From positions 12,343,001 to 12,407,000 of the forward strand of contig OX387204.1 of NCBI GenBank assembly GCA_947561715.1: a DNA stretch of 64,000 nt. Reading direction: 5' to 3'. Below the pieces are notes generated by a model, which was given only the letters and a program-made list of their open reading frames with translations, made no database searches and was not told where the DNA came from. Shown piece by piece: positions 23,198-37,700 of the stretch. Positions within the stretch are counted from its first letter, which is position 1, and the number at the start of each line of letters is the position of its first letter. A program made the translations under genes and the position numbers. The stretch is from Ascidia mentula (taxonomy: Eukaryota > Chordata > Ascidiacea > Phlebobranchia > Ascidiidae).

Positions 23198-24573
23198 ATG
23201 CACGCAGCACCAATTCAGTTGGTAATCAGACAGGCAACAAATGATGACCTTAACACAATCAAGATGCTTGTTCGTGAGAGCCTGTGTGAATATGGCACCC
23301 AGGCGTATTTTCATGGCTGTTTTCAGTCTATACGTCTACAGGTAGTCATTCTTTGGACGTAAATTGTGTTATATATTACCAAATAAAAATTTTTAGGTAG
23401 CGTTTGCGTTTGGCCTGGCTGCGGTAAACATATACTTCGAGAGCACTTTGTTTTGCGCCACGCTGCTGTACATACTACTGCAATTTACAACACTGATCTT
23501 GGGTAAGTTGTTATATTGACATTGTGAGATTGCTCTGAACTTCATATCTACGCAGCTCGAATTCTGTGGAGGAAAACTGTGGAATCAACGACAGTAGATT
23601 TGGAAAGCAAAACGGAATTTCAAAAGTTCTACTTTTCAATGCCTTGCTGCTTTTTGGTTGCAATTGTAGCTTCAAACAATCGGGACCAAATTGTCGGGAC
23701 CGTTGGATTGCGTCGCCCACAAGGAGTAGTGTTTACAAATACTGACGATTTTTCAGGGACTTTGGAACTCACTGTGAGTAGCAGTAACTTAATCGATGCT
23801 TAGTTGTATTACCGTGCGTGGGGTTTTTGACGTTACCGAATATTCGGGTTTCAGTGATTACTGCAGTGTGTCAATTCATTAAGTTAATCTGAATAGTATC
23901 GGCTTCGCAACCTACCCAGTGATGTTTTGTTGGTACAACTGGCACAATATTTTATGAGGAAAATATTTTGTTGCGTTGTTGCTAAATGTGTAAAGGCATG
24001 ACTATATCCTTTTCCACCTAATGTTGGAAAACGTTACTTCGCTTAGGCTTGTTTGAATGCACTATCGTTTGTTTTTATTTGTATCTGTTGCGGACTGGAG
24101 AAGAGAAATTGAGGCCTGACGGACAAAAACACAATTTTAGATTAAAATTAGGGGTCTAGTGCCGTATCGTAAGCACCTATACGTCATAGTGTGACGTCCT
24201 CTTTGCTGCAGCGTAATTTGTTTTGTTTTTTCTCCTATATATCTGGAACATGGGTACCATGCCGCACTGGACACAAAAATTCTTTTTCGGAGTAAAAACA
24301 ACAGCTTTCTTTTCGCAGAGAATGTGTGTCGACAAAAATTACCGCAAACTTGGAGTTGGAAAACGACTTTTAGTCGCGGCTGTTGAGAAAGCGAGATCTT
24401 CAACATATAAAGCCAAACCTCTTCACTCCATAATACTGTACACCACCGACTTTCAGTCCCAAGCATTGCGCTTGTATGAACATTTTGGCTTTGGGTTCGT
24501 TCGGAGTCCTGTTTTCCGGAAATGTTTTGGAATGGTGAAGCTGCAAACCCACGTACTGCTTCTTGAATTGTAA
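23198..24573 (+). CDS. NAT8-like GNAT-family N-acetyltransferase (240 aa)
   Basis: Exons 23198-23341, 23397-23502, 23556-23773 and 24319-24573 join in frame (723 nt). The N-terminus has the GNAT beta1 pattern QLVIRQATNDDLNTIKMLV. Exon 2 encodes a long hydrophobic hairpin (AFAFGLAAV...LLYILLQF), as in membrane-bound NAT8/NAT8L enzymes of the endoplasmic reticulum. Exon 3 carries IVGTVGLRR. Exon 4 has the acetyl-CoA binding motif A as RKLGVGKRL, then QALRLYEHFGF (motif B). Length (240) matches NAT8 family members (about 225-300). The substrate cannot be told from sequence: NAT8 acetylates cysteine conjugates and protein lysines, while NAT8L makes N-acetylaspartate. Confidence 0.8.
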
Positions 24574-25248
24574 AACGTGCTGATTAAAATACCACTCTTT
24601 TCACCTATGCTACATTGCTCCAGTATTCTGAAAGTTGGTTACAACTACATTGCTTCTTTAATTGGACGAATATCTCAATCTCGTTATGACCAGGTAAACT
24701 GCTGCGGGAAGAAATTGCACATTTATTTGCGCCTTTACAGTGCGTGGAAGATTTTGAAGTTACAACACAAAGTAATATTAACACAGTGCAAAGTAATGCA
24801 TGTGCAAAGTTCACAGGTTGTCAGTACGACCGCAACTTTTTCGACCAATTGCGAACCATCGTTATATTGCATGTACGTTGTTTTCAGCAGTTGGTAAACG
24901 TAATACACAGCACCAAGTATACCGTAACTGTTTTAGCGTATCTTTGGTTAGTGTAGAAAAGTACACAGCTCTAAGTCTACGATCACAGAATAATTAAATT
25001 AATTAACCAAAAACTTGAAACAAATTTGAAACAACAACTACATATGTCCACAATAAAACAAGTATTAGCAGGAATCCCGTCACTGCCAATAACATCCCAT
25101 CTTTGGTAGATTTAATGCCGTATGGTGTGCCCAAGTCCTTTAGGAGTGTAATTAAATCATTAACACCCATGGAACCAGTACCAAATCACAGCATTATTCA
25201 ACACAGAGGTCCGAAATCCAAACGTTTGTACAAGGAACGAAACTCAAA
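24574..25248. other. Tail-to-tail gap between NAT8-like and CRACR2A-like genes
   Basis: Only 3' UTR sequence is expected. ATTAAA at 24583-24588 could end the NAT8-like transcript, and a reverse AATAAA lies at about 24722. No gene was seen. Confidence 0.45.
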
Positions 25249-28200
25249 TCAAAACGAGCTATTTCTTCTACTAGCGCAGCAGTTTCCCCTCTTGGCCTCT
25301 TCATCGCTGGCAGCAAGCGACAAAACGCTCTCCCGCTGCTCGTCTTCCAGCCGCGTGAGGTCGCCAGCGAACAGCAGCATGCTGAAAGTAATATTCTCGC
25401 CTGATTTCGCACTGGTTTCTGAGAACTTGGCACCGTACTCCTCCGCCAGTTTGGCGCCTTCTTTGGGAGTTACCTGTAGGGTTCAATGTACAATTTAAAG
25501 CAGTTGTTATCACATACATACGACTTTTGGTTTACGCTGTATGTTGTTCGAAATAGGACAAAAATGCTATTGCTTTCCATTTGATAAACCCGGTATATCA
25601 AACAATCACATGAAAATTCACGACACGAAAATTTCTACAGCACGTATACTGTCACATAGAAACAAGTTTAACTGTCAATATTTGCACCAAATTTGACACA
25701 ATCACGATAAACCCCTCTATTTACTTAAGTGAACACGATAGCTGTTTAAATTTGTATTAGCAAGACAAAATTTTTGCTTCCCTTGTTACCTTCAACCTTT
25801 GCTTCAGGCGATGTAATAAAAAAGATATACGGAGTTAACATGTTGCCTACCTGACGAGTGCCGTTGTTTGCAATGTCACTTTTGTTACCAAGAAGCAAGA
25901 TAACAGCATTGGGATCTGCCCCTTCCTGTGATTAACGAAAAATCATTTCAATAAACGTTGTAAGTATAGTTTATCTGTTCAAAAAGCCATGCCACATACT
26001 AAACATACAACAAAACTGACAGAATGAAATAGGGGATAAGAGCGGTAGAAAAGTAGAAATCAGACTCCGGTAAGCTTATTATTGTAACATGAAGTAGTGA
26101 AGTGGATCATGGCATGTTTGGGGCAAACTGGTATGATGTTGTACACAACCGAAATATAAATCAGATTCATCTCCCACGTAAATTTTGCATTGATGCATAT
26201 ATTAGAAGGCGCTTTCAAATACGCAATGTAACGCAATGGTCACGTACAGCAAAACTTCAAAATTTATTCCAATTAAAGTCATCACCTGTATATTTGGTGA
26301 CATTGGCAAAAATAAAGTTAACTGATTGATTCTGAGCTTTCAAAGTACTTGCAATCAACACCTGACCTGAACACTCTGCATCCAGTTTCGCACAGCGAGG
26401 AAACTCTTCTCATTGGTGACGTCATACACCACCACAACGCCGTCGGCCTTTCGGAAGTACTGCCTCGTTATGCTTCTGTACCTCTCTTGGCCCGCCGTGT
26501 CCCACAGTTGGAGAGCTATTGATTGTCCGTCCACACTAACGGTTTTGACCTGATCGATTGGCAGGCAGATAGAAAATTTGCGAAACCAAACTTAATCATT
26601 GCGGACAAACGTCCGACCAACGTCAACAGGCAAATAGGAAAATTTAGTTTTGTAAGATTTTTTTTTGACGATTGATGCATATTATTTTCGTTTAATAGAC
26701 AGCATTTTGGGCAACTTAGCAACGACTTTGGGTAAAAAGCAGAAATGCAACTGTTTCTGAACAAAATGGCCACTATAAGCTTGTTTTTCGACCAAAGAAA
26801 TCAGTTTCATTCCATACTAATCGGCTTATACCACACTCAACACGACACAAGCTGCGAGTAAACTAGAATTAAATTTTACCTGGTAGTCAACACCTATGGT
26901 GGCGGAAAGTTTTGGCGTGAAAGTTGATCTTACGAACTGTTGAATAAAGCTGGTCTTCCCAACCCCACTATTACCAACGAACACTATCTTGTACACACGG
27001 TCAGGTTCGGCATTGGTACCAGTCGTTCCGTCAATTTCTACAAATACAGATTGTTTTGTTAAAAAACATTTGTTTTTTTAGTTTGTGCGCCTTAACATGG
27101 CCCACGTTGTAGTATTCGCATTTTTACATCCTGATGAAGACTACTGCATGGTGGCCGAAACGTCGATATAAAGAAATTATTACCTGAAGAGCCATATTGC
27201 AGCAATAAAACATGCCTGACAGCATCAGTAATAATTTATTTAAAACACAGTGGTGTGTAGAAGGTTTATATTATTTAAAATTATCACTGTTTGTGAATTT
27301 ACACCACGGTAACTGTTAACAACTTTATGAACTCAAGTTACAAAGACTCTTTGAATTTACATATGTTAGAAGTGGTTTGAATAATACATACAGTTTAACA
27401 ACCTACATTCTGTTCAGTTAACACAAAACAAGGCAAACTTCAATTTACCGTCAGCAACGTTGGTTTTTCCATTAACGTCATTTCCGTTTACTTCCGCACC
27501 AATCTTCCCACCCTCTTCCCCGGAGGACGTCGTCGGAGCGTGAGGATCCCTAGAGAGCTTCCTGTAAAAGCGCGCTCGCGCTCTTTTCGCACTCTCCTCT
27601 TTGCCTCCGGAAGAACGCGACCCGTTTTGAATTATCTGATTAATTTCTGCCCCCAAGTTTTCCTCACTTTTTCCTCCATTCATGGGTGCTAATCCCCCCG
27701 TGATTTTGGATCTTCGGGAGTTTTTTCTTTTGCTTTTTCGCTTGTTTTTTAGCTTATTTACTCCCGCGCCGCCGCTCGTGGTGGAGGAAGAGGAGTCCGA
27801 TTGTGTCGTGGAGGAGCTTAATTGTGTTTTTCCATCCACCTGCGTGTCGTTCATATTCGTGTTGTGGGATTGGAATTCTGACGAATCCTCGTCGTACTCT
27901 TGTATGACCGGCGATTGATCAAACGAATTTCCGCTGCAGACAAAACCAAATACCAGGAGCTGATTTTTGCTCGGTCGACCTGAATCTACCTGATACGAAT
28001 TAAATTAGACCGCAAAACGTTCGGATCATTGCGAAGAAAGTTTTGCAAGAACGCTTTTAGTCAATGTACTTAATAGGGAAAAAAATAGTCAAACTCAACA
28101 CAATATTTTCTGTGTATTTCCTGCGACAGGACGAAGAACCAAATAAGGATGCATGAACATACCTTCATCCAATCTTCGACCGAATCCAGTCCGAATCCCA

Positions 28201-31200
28201 ATTTTTTATTTTTTTAATGGTCGTATAAACACGTACCAACAACTACAAATTATGGTTTGTATTTTCGCAGTAGCGACATAATTATGTTTTAGAGTCAAGG
28301 CCCTTGGGCCAAATCCGCTTGTGTTGGTTTTGTGCAATCCCATTACCGTACATAAATCCTAACGAAAATGCCACGATTCCCGTTGTTAAATTTTAAGTAA
28401 TAGTTCGCAAGTAACGCAAACCGGTTCGTGAGTTACTCAATAATGCAAACAATGAGTTGAATGAAAACACAAGGTTATGCTTAACTATCAACGAAAGGGC
28501 TGATTGGTGTTTGGCGCAATCATGTCCAACAGCCGTGTCAAGTAATCAGCAAAAGCAACAGGGACTTACAACAAGGAACTTGAACTTTACTATACATAAA
28601 ACACACACTTTGTAACGAACGTGTAACGTGTTACAAGCTTAACATTCTTCGTCATTATACTAAAGCAAAGTTTTAAACGTACTTGAATTCGCTTTGAAAG
28701 TATTTCCCGACGTTGGAGCCTTGTGTAAACAGGGGGGCTTTGTGCTTGGGTGTCGACGTGTTTCGCTGTTTGCTCGGCGGAGTTTGAAAGTGCTGAAACG
28801 AGCACGAAAGCATTAGTCCGAACACTATAGAAGCGGTGTAGACAAAAAGTAGGCGCCATATGTAATTAAACTGACACTTTGCATTTCATATTCGAAGCCA
28901 AAATATTTCGTTTAATCTTTCAGACAATTAACTTGCATTCTCGGGAAAAATGCCAAGCTACAACAAGTGTTGAGAGCATAATGTCCTTCAAGAACTTGGT
29001 AAAAAAAGAAAACGACAAGTTATTCAAAACACACCTTGGATCTCTCCAATACCTCGTCTTTGTCATCCCTCAGCCTCCGATTAACATCTCTGAAAAGTGC
29101 GGGAATGCTTAATGTTTAAAATATACAGGATATGTACTTTTAATAACTCCATACTTTAGGATTTCCAGTTGTTTAATTAAACTTTTCTTCTCCAAATCAA
29201 GTTGATGGGCTTCCTGCTCTGCCAGTTGCGTTTCTTCTTGACTTTCCTTCTGCTTTTGTAATGTTGCCATTCGGATCCGGGTCGCTTCTAGGTCTTGTTG
29301 AGCATTTTGTAGTTCCTCCATAAGGCTTTGGTTCAACTGAAATGCAGCGTTAGCGTAAGTAACTGGCTATGTCGACGATAGATTAACAAAAAAAGGTCAA
29401 CCAGTTTAAATATTCATACCAACGATCAAATCATTACATCCGAAACGAGCTTTGCATTAAAATTAAGAAATACATGTGACTACACTTTTCCGCCATCAAC
29501 TATTTCTTTTCGTATGATTGCACCAGCTGATTTGAAAACCACCAAACTACAATATAACAAAACTCGACACAACGTCATAGCTAATTTACAACAAGGCCAG
29601 TGACACATGGCTACAGACCATCGACAAACAAAGCAGGTATTTTCAATTATAACGGACACGCAACCAGTCTAACAAAGAGAACGAATTGCGAACAAATACT
29701 CTATATCCACATATTGTGCGTAATACACACTGACAAAACAAACACGACTTATTTCTTCGTACTGACCTGCAACAGTTGCGAGTTTTCCGTTTTTACTTCA
29801 TCCTTTCCAGTGCTGAGGTTTACAATCTGCTGCTCCAAGCTGTCGTGACGTTCGTGAACCGCCTCAAGCTGAAGTTGCTTTTGTTTCAGTTCCTCTCGAA
29901 GGGCAAGCGACAGCGACCGCTCCTTCTGCACTGTTGCATAAACCGTAAGTTGTGAGTATACCGCACAGATCGCGGCGCGGTCATTGATCTGAATTAAAAG
30001 AAAGCCTCAAACCGAATCGATGCGAGCTACGCGGTGTCCCTATCGACTTTTCATTGAGAGGGCAACTCCCAACGGTTATCAACTTGTCACGAACCTTCTT
30101 CATTTAGGCTCCTGTCTCGTTCCTCATTGATTTGTCGCTCCATTTCTTGATATAGTTGAGAAACTTCGTCTTCGTACGATGCGGATCGCCTGTTATGCGA
30201 CGACTGGTTAAATTCTGATGATAAAAATCACCTCAAAAAAGCCGTGCACGTTACTGCACGATGTACGCGCTATGCATTATTGCATAAATCGGTGAGCCAT
30301 AACACAGCAAACTGCTGTTGACTATGTCGATGCTGCTGCGTCACTACTATGACAACGTCATCGCGAGTTAGCTTGATCAGTGCAAAAATTTAATCATACA
30401 TATTTATCTGGAAAGCTTAACTTTAGGAGTCCAGCAATCACAATAAAATGGCCACATAGTGAAATGGCAGCAAATTTGGAACAAGAAACACATTGATGTG
30501 CAGAATCTTGTGTTTTTAACCATGAATAAATCTCGATGGCATAAACTCAACTATGTGAACTATTTTACTTCAGTGGCAAATCGCCATGCTCAGTGCTTTA
30601 CATATTTTCGCTAGCTTACATATGTTTTTCATAACAGATAATGCCACACCTGGTAAGCTTGCAAGTGCTTTGGGAAACCAAAACAACTCAGTTGAATTCT
30701 AAAGAATCGGTGTCTTTAGATGCTGCAGGTTCAAAAACTTACTCTTTAAGCAGCCTCTCCATGGCCGATTTCTCACTTTTGGCCGTGCTGAGTTCTTGTA
30801 CGACAAGTTGCACAAAGTCCTCCACGCTGTTGCACTGCATGTCCCTATCCTCTTGAATGCGATGGCACAGATCGAGAATCACCTTTTCGTTTCCCCTGCA
30901 GAGTTCGCCAGAAAAATACACATTACTGACAGTCGACTAACACCAGCGGGACCGCACAAATCCTAGCGAAAGGAAACAAGGAAAACCACCAACAAGGCAT
31001 TCATTCCACGCTGCAGACAGGATGCAGTGGCTCACATTACAATGGAAGCGCCCGCAGGCTCACTTCATTTGAAAGGATTGTCGTCACTTGAAATTGTGCC
31101 AATGGGCATTTGTTTGCAAATTTAACCAGGTGATTTGCATACTCTGGAACACAACACAACTGGGTGCTGGCTGTGTTTTTACCATGTCAAAAATAATGTA

Positions 31201-32140
31201 AACAATTGCCTGTTTAGCCTAAAACTTTGCAGTACATGGACCCGACGTTCGAAACGAACAAACAGTGGAAATACTTGACATTATAAAGAAAACCAAAGGA
31301 AAGTTTGTTGTGCATTATGTGCAACGGGATGTGTTGTGCTTCCCGTCACCATGAGTAGACTCAGTACGCGTATCTTGCAAATTAAACAAATTTGGTCAAA
31401 AAAGGACAAGGCGCTACATGTAAACTATTTAGGTACACCAGGTAAAAAGTCTTACTTGTCGAGAGAATGGTTAGACACCAATCGGCTGATTAAATCGCGC
31501 AGTGGGAGCTCCGTATCCTCCTCGGTGACGTCATTAACGTAAGTGTCACCGTTTACAAAGCTTTCCGAAGACTCTTCGACGTCCTGAGTTGATTCGGTGC
31601 TCGAACGTTGTCGCAGGTAACCGCCTGAAAGACACAATGTATCGCATTTTCTTTACATGCACTTCACGAATGGAAATATTATTTAGCATCGACCAACGCA
31701 ATTGAATCAGTCGGCTATGTTTGCAGACAAAGCACCAACCGAATCCATCGCAGAATTCTTCGAACGTTAGAAATCCATTCCCGTCGTTGTCCAGACTGTC
31801 GAATACTTCCTCAAGCTGCTTGTCACTGAGAGGGAGTTCCCCGTTGAGGCGCTAAAACATGTTTTGGTATCATTGTCGATCCAACGAAGAAAATTGTGTG
31901 CAGTTGTTAGCCGCATTAGCCATACATGTCGTTATGTGCACTTTTTGACACGTAGAAGGTAAGTGATTGTAATATCCCGCACAGTTTAATTTAAATAGTA
32001 AGCTTTTACCGAAAGTGTAAGTGTAACGTATGCAATACCTGCATGTCGACTTTGTTGATAAACCCCTTGTTCTCCTTGTCGCACACAGCGAACAACTCCA
32101 TCGCCTTTTGCTGCACCATGTCTGCCACGTCGGTCTCCAT
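25249..32140 (-). CDS. CRACR2A: Large Rab GTPase with EF hands and coiled coil (CRACR2A/RAB44 type, 755 aa)
   Basis: Fourteen exons join in frame (2268 nt): 32039-32140, 31740-31851, 31456-31624, 30743-30895, 30095-30189, 29767-29930, 29155-29336, 29035-29089, 28683-28792, 27449-27933, 26880-27037, 26367-26549, 25851-25925, 25249-25473. The start ATG has an in-frame stop just upstream. Residues about 12-75 hold an EF-hand pair; the second loop is [13 protein letters not shown] and is canonical. About 130-385 are coiled coil ([16 protein letters not shown]). A Ser/Lys-rich linker follows, coded by the 485-nt exon. From about 555 comes a Rab domain with [35 protein letters not shown] and ETSAK. 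The GTPase is closer in wording to CRACR2A/RAB44 than to RASEF. CRACR2A regulates store-operated calcium entry and vesicle traffic. The C-terminus ([11 protein letters not shown]) lacks a terminal prenylation motif. Confidence 0.85.
27080..27245. repeat. Possible interspersed-repeat remnant in a CRACR2A-like intron
   Basis: The stretch contains CTGATGAAGACTACTGCATG followed by GGCCGAAACGTCGATA. This 'CTGA-GA...CGAAACGTCG' wording recurs at ends of several animal retroelements (Penelope-like and non-LTR). No coding sequence or boundaries are seen. Confidence 0.3.
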
Positions 32141-34784
32141 CGTCAACAATGTCCTGTTTATTGTCTCCACAAACTAGCAATTCAACGAGGCGCTTTGCCT
32201 TGTCAGTCACATTTTTTACTCAAACCCTACCTGCAAATGAGCATTTTTAACACAGAAATGCTTTCGAACTACATAACAGCAACCATTTTAAAAGATTGTG
32301 TGATATACATGTTCCTGAAATCAATGACACAGCAATGTGCACTGACAAGACTGATAACTAGCCTGAAGGGCTATTGCTTCGCGTTGATAATACCTGCGCA
32401 CTTCGAAAACGACATTGTTACGTCACAAGTTTGCTTTGTCTAATGGAGCATTTCACAGGACTAGTCACCACCCATCAACTGATTATTAGGACTAAAAGCA
32501 AGTTTAGGCTGCCTCACGTATGGAGAAACGTTTGATATTGACTGGTTATTCTCCGAGCAGGTTACAACAACCGTCAACCCTTCGCACATGAATTGACGGC
32601 GTTACCGGCAAGCTGGTTTCAATAGCTTGGTCGGAACTTATTGACAAAACACGTAAGCCTGCTTGTTCTGATGTTCTAAATTTTCCCACATTGCTAACTT
32701 TGTCACACAGTATGCCATACTAGCTTCGGTTGCTTTACGTAATGCATTTACGTATCCGGGAGCAAGGCTGTGGCGATGAAGTGCGTTTCAACAACTTTAA
32801 AGAGAATATCGCAGCGCTAACCGCCCGCTCTTAAACTCATCCAGACAGCAGACGTGCATGTCATATGATCCATTGCACTTTTCAAAAACAGCTACTTGCC
32901 AATAAGCGGTATTTTTTTATTGGTTGGCACAAATTCCTATACTTGAACTTTTTCACGCCCTTCCAAAATAGCTTTTCGCCGACCGTGCGGAGAAGTGAAT
33001 ATTCTGTTTGTTTTGCGGGCGTTCCGATCTTCCCTTTTTCTCTTGACATAGCTGGGTAAAGGGTTCACCGAGACACACATTCAAATATACGTTTGCCTTC
33101 ATACTACATAAACACTAAATCGAATTGACAAGAGACAAAATCTATTAGTTTATCCAATTGGGGAGGTGGTTCGATCCCATACATATACGCCATATACGCC
33201 AACGTTATGAACTTAAAGCTTTCATCGTAGTCCAGCACTTTGTTCTACTAGTTCGTGGAAATATAAAAAACACAATGCCCAACCATATTCAATTACAATT
33301 CACCAACGGGTAAATTCAATTTTGGTGCTGCTTATGCTGGGTTGATTGATTGCCACCAAGATCTCCATGAAACGTTTTTGGGGCCGAAACAAACAACTCG
33401 CTCATAGCACCATAGTCTTTAAATTATATTTCTTTATTACTGAATTGTATTTCATCAACATACAAAGGAAGGGCGACACATTTCAAGCGCCCTTAAACTG
33501 TTGTTCATTACATCAACTTATCTTTTGGTACGAATAAAGATGACCCACCCATAAAGAATTTTTCTAATGCACGCGTGCGACAGAAAAAAAATAAAAACTC
33601 TTAAAAAAACTTTTCTTATTTTTTCATTGCCCTAATACGCAAAGCAAAGTTGTAAAACTTGTCGCAAGCGGAACGTCGTCAAGCGCGGCTGCTCCGAGGC
33701 TAAATAATTAACATGTGTCGGCCATTGTTACGTTAATTGAAAAAAACTGAGAAAAAAGTATAGCCTTTGTTTGTTCGTATGTACAGCGATTTTTCAAAAA
33801 TGTATGAATATGTATCATTCTGCGTTATGACAGTTAATCCATATTCATTTTTCCCATTAATGCGGTTTTATTTTGAATATCGTTTCGGTATTTGAAACTG
33901 ATTGTTTTGTTGGTATTAACCGTCGTGGCAATTCGACCTAAATTGTGCAAGCTTGTGGTTTGTCTTTAGTAACTTTTGCATTGCATTTCTTAACTATATG
34001 CCTAAAACAGTTGTTTTAGTGTTCGGATTAAGTTCAAATGAACCCGCTTGGTATAGACAACAGTAAACCTTTGTTATTATTTATTACAATATGTAAGGGT
34101 GCTATGTAATGTAATAATGTATATATAAGTATATGCAAACATCTTTTTATGTATTGCATGCGAAGTTAATCTCAGGTTCGAAAAACTTTGACTGTACGAA
34201 ATAGAGTTAACTTTTCACTAAAATACCAAAACAAAGTGTCGATTTGTATATAGGCTACTGTTTTGTGTCATTGTCTCTTCATAACGCAAGCTTTTAAAAT
34301 AGTTAATGAATTTATCACAGTTTAGTTGTTCTTCAAAATGCGGCATTGGTTGATTGCATGGATTTGTAGTGCTGATACTTGGTGAGCTGTAACAAAAAAG
34401 TATTTTGTGCAGTTGTTAAAACAAGGGGAAAGCTATGTTCTTTAATGTCTAGGTTAGGTGACTGATTTTTAGTAGGGAAGTACAAGGCAATCAGACAACA
34501 GTAATAAACTGTTTGAACCAAATTTTACCTATCGTTAAGCATCTTGTACCACTGTTTTGAAACATTTGTAGACCAGGTTAAAAAAGCCAGGCACATTTCA
34601 ACATACATCAAGACCAAGTTCACTTCAAGATAGATGTCCTTGCTTCTAAACTTTATGATATAAAACCCAGGTAATTGGGAATTATACAAAAATGTTCATT
34701 TGTGGTAAATCAACAGGAATGTTTCAAATAAGATAGTTTTGTTAGTGTAGTAACAAAATACATTCTGTTTTGTATACCCAAGTT
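32141..34784. other. Intergenic region between divergent CRACR2A-like and YTHDF genes
   Basis: It should hold both promoters. I see A/T-rich sequence with no exon, tRNA or repeat that I can support; the ORFs of 60-137 codons show no domain or splice context. Confidence 0.5.
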
Positions 34785-37700
34785 ATGTCAAACACTGGAT
34801 TGGAACAGGTAAGCACAAATTAGAGTGCAGGTTTTTACTAATTTGTTTGTACAAATGATAAATTATTAAAATTAGGTATGTCACAGCTTAAAATTTGATT
34901 TTATTGATTAAACTTTTGCCAGCCTTCATTTATAATGAATTATGCATATGTTGTTACATATGTGTTGCATAAATAAGTGAATTGTATTTGCACATGTTAC
35001 TTGTGAATACAACATTTTTATTATATATAAAGGAAATGTATAATATATAAATGAATTCAACATTTCACCATAATCATGTATAAGTGATATTGCTTATCGA
35101 GAGGTTTTTATTTAATGCGATACTGCTTTTTGTATTACCACAGAAGGGAGGACGCTTAAGAATGCAGAACGGTATAGACCAGAAAAATCAAAATGCTAGG
35201 CCAGATGAATATGATTCTAATTATGTACATCCTGCTAATGTAAATCAGGTAAATCGTTGCGTTATTTCTGTAAATAACATACAGTATCATGTTATTTATA
35301 AACATTTATTACAAAACATTGGTCATAGTGTATATGCATAGCCATTTGCTTTTGTTGCCTTAGCCTTATGGAATGGCCCCAACAACGGATTCGTACATGC
35401 CAAGTTATTATGGTCAAATGGCATTTCCGTACATGGGTGGCTCAGAGTGGTCTACAGGCACAGACTCGATGCCCTACCTCTCCGGTTACAGTGGTGATGC
35501 CCAACAGCCAAATTTCGTCCCTGATGCAGTGTTCAACCACCCACCAGCACCCCTTGGAAGCACACCAGTATGTATATACACCTTATTATACTCACCGTAT
35601 AGATTCAGTTACAAACAGCTTCGAAAATTACCAGGCTTACTACAATCACCAACCGTACAACTTCTTTCCACATGGAAGTGACTTTAGTGCCTGGGCATCT
35701 CCCAGCGCTACTCATGCACCTGCAGTACCGGACAACAACACTGGTTCAGGTTTTGGGCAGCACAGTGCTCCAACAACACTTTATAATAATGGTGACTTTT
35801 ACCAGTCAATAATGCCAACAACGCCTCATGACTATCTTGGAGGTGGAGAGGCCTTAAACACTGGGAACAGTAACATGATTGGACACAGTGCTCCTGGTAC
35901 CGCAATTCCCAATGCAAGTGGTCTAATACAGACTAATGACAGCATGAGCAAAATGCCTGTTGGCTCTTCAAACAATTTGAAGATGGTTGAACATGGTATT
36001 CAAAACATGGGCTTGGGTGCACCTTCAATGCACAACGATCCAATGAAACAACAAAATGTTTCCATGGCAATGCCTGTTGGCAACCAAGGAGTTGGACAGA
36101 ATGTGGTCAGTGCAAACAGTGCTGGTAGCCCTGTTTTACCAAGATCCAATGCACCAAAGCCTGTTTCCTGGGCTGCAATTGCTTCAAAACCGGCCAAACC
36201 TCAGCCAAAACCAAAAGCAAAATCGGTGGTTGGGACTGGATTACCACCGCCCATCAAGCATAACATGGATATTGGTACATGGGACAATGCTCAGCCACCT
36301 GCAGTAAAAGGCCCGGCGAGGGGCCCTATGCCAGGTCAACAACCAACCATGCCGCAAAGGTGGTCTGCTCCACGACAGGGCGGTGCATCCCAAGGGTATG
36401 ATTAGGATATTGTTAGGAAGTAATATATCGCATATCATTTGATAGAAAACAAAATCAGTGAGAGGATTACCAAAAATACTGTTGTAAATATTATTAACCA
36501 TCCATACCAGATGTAGCTAACTACACATGCTAAAACCATAAAACTTACTTTGAAAAACATTCATTCACTTGAAAACATTTGGCAAACAATCATTCATGCA
36601 ACATAAATGTTGCATATTGTTGGTATATGATTCTCAACCGTATAGAATTCTGGTAATTCTGGTAAAATGCATCAGATCATATGACATGAGTCACAGTAAG
36701 GTTCGCCTTTTACACGATATATTTGTAACTTTAACAAAAGTCTATGAAAATGTGTGTGTGTTTGACTGACTACTAGTCACATGTGGGAACTAGAGTAATT
36801 CATTTAACAAACTCTGTTTTTCTGATAACTGTTAGTTTAAAGGGTAATGAAAAAAGTTTATCATGTGTTTACTAAATCTAATGTTTGCATTCAGAAACAG
36901 CGATGGTCAAACCATTTCAAACAACCAAAATCATCAGAACATTGCTGCTGGGGCTGAAAGTCCAAATGTTTCTACTAGTAAAGCACCGACAGACTTGGAT
37001 GAAAGTGTAAACAAGGTGTTAGAAAAACTCAAGGCTGAAAATGACTACAACCCAAAACGGCTAACTTTAGATGTACGCAATGCAAGGTTTTTTGTCATTA
37101 AATCTTATTCAGAAGATGATATTCACCGCTCAATAAAGTACAACATTTGGTGTTCAACGGAACATGGAAACAAAAGATTGGATGCTGCATACCGGGCCCA
37201 GCAAGGCAGGGGACCAGTCATATTTTTGTATTCTGTTAATGGTTCTGGTCATTTCTGTGGTGTTGCCGAGATGACAAGCAACATTGATTACAGCAAGCGA
37301 GCTGGTGTTTGGTCCCAGGACAAGTGGAAAGGCAAGTTTCAGGTGCGCTGGATTTATGCAAAGGATGTGCCCAACAACATGCTGCGTCACATTCGTCTTG
37401 AAAACAACGAAAACAAGCCTGTGACCAATTCACGGGACACGCAAGAGGTGCCAGCTGAAAAGGGACGCCAAGTTCTGAAGATTATTAGCAACTATAAGCA
37501 CACAACAAGCATATTTGATGACTTTGCTCACTATGAACGACGTGAGCAAGAGGAAGAACTTCAACGTGCAAAGCGCAACGAACAGACGGTAATGTCTTGA
37601 CAGTAACATGGATTAATTATTTGGTATACATGCTGTACTCACATTAATCAAATAAATAAATTTGACTGAAAGAATGGGCCTTAAAAAGGTTTACTTGAAC

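Noticed and set aside
33160-33190. GGTTCGATCCC-like tRNA T-loop wording
   Set aside because: No matching acceptor stem, D arm or A box could be placed around it.
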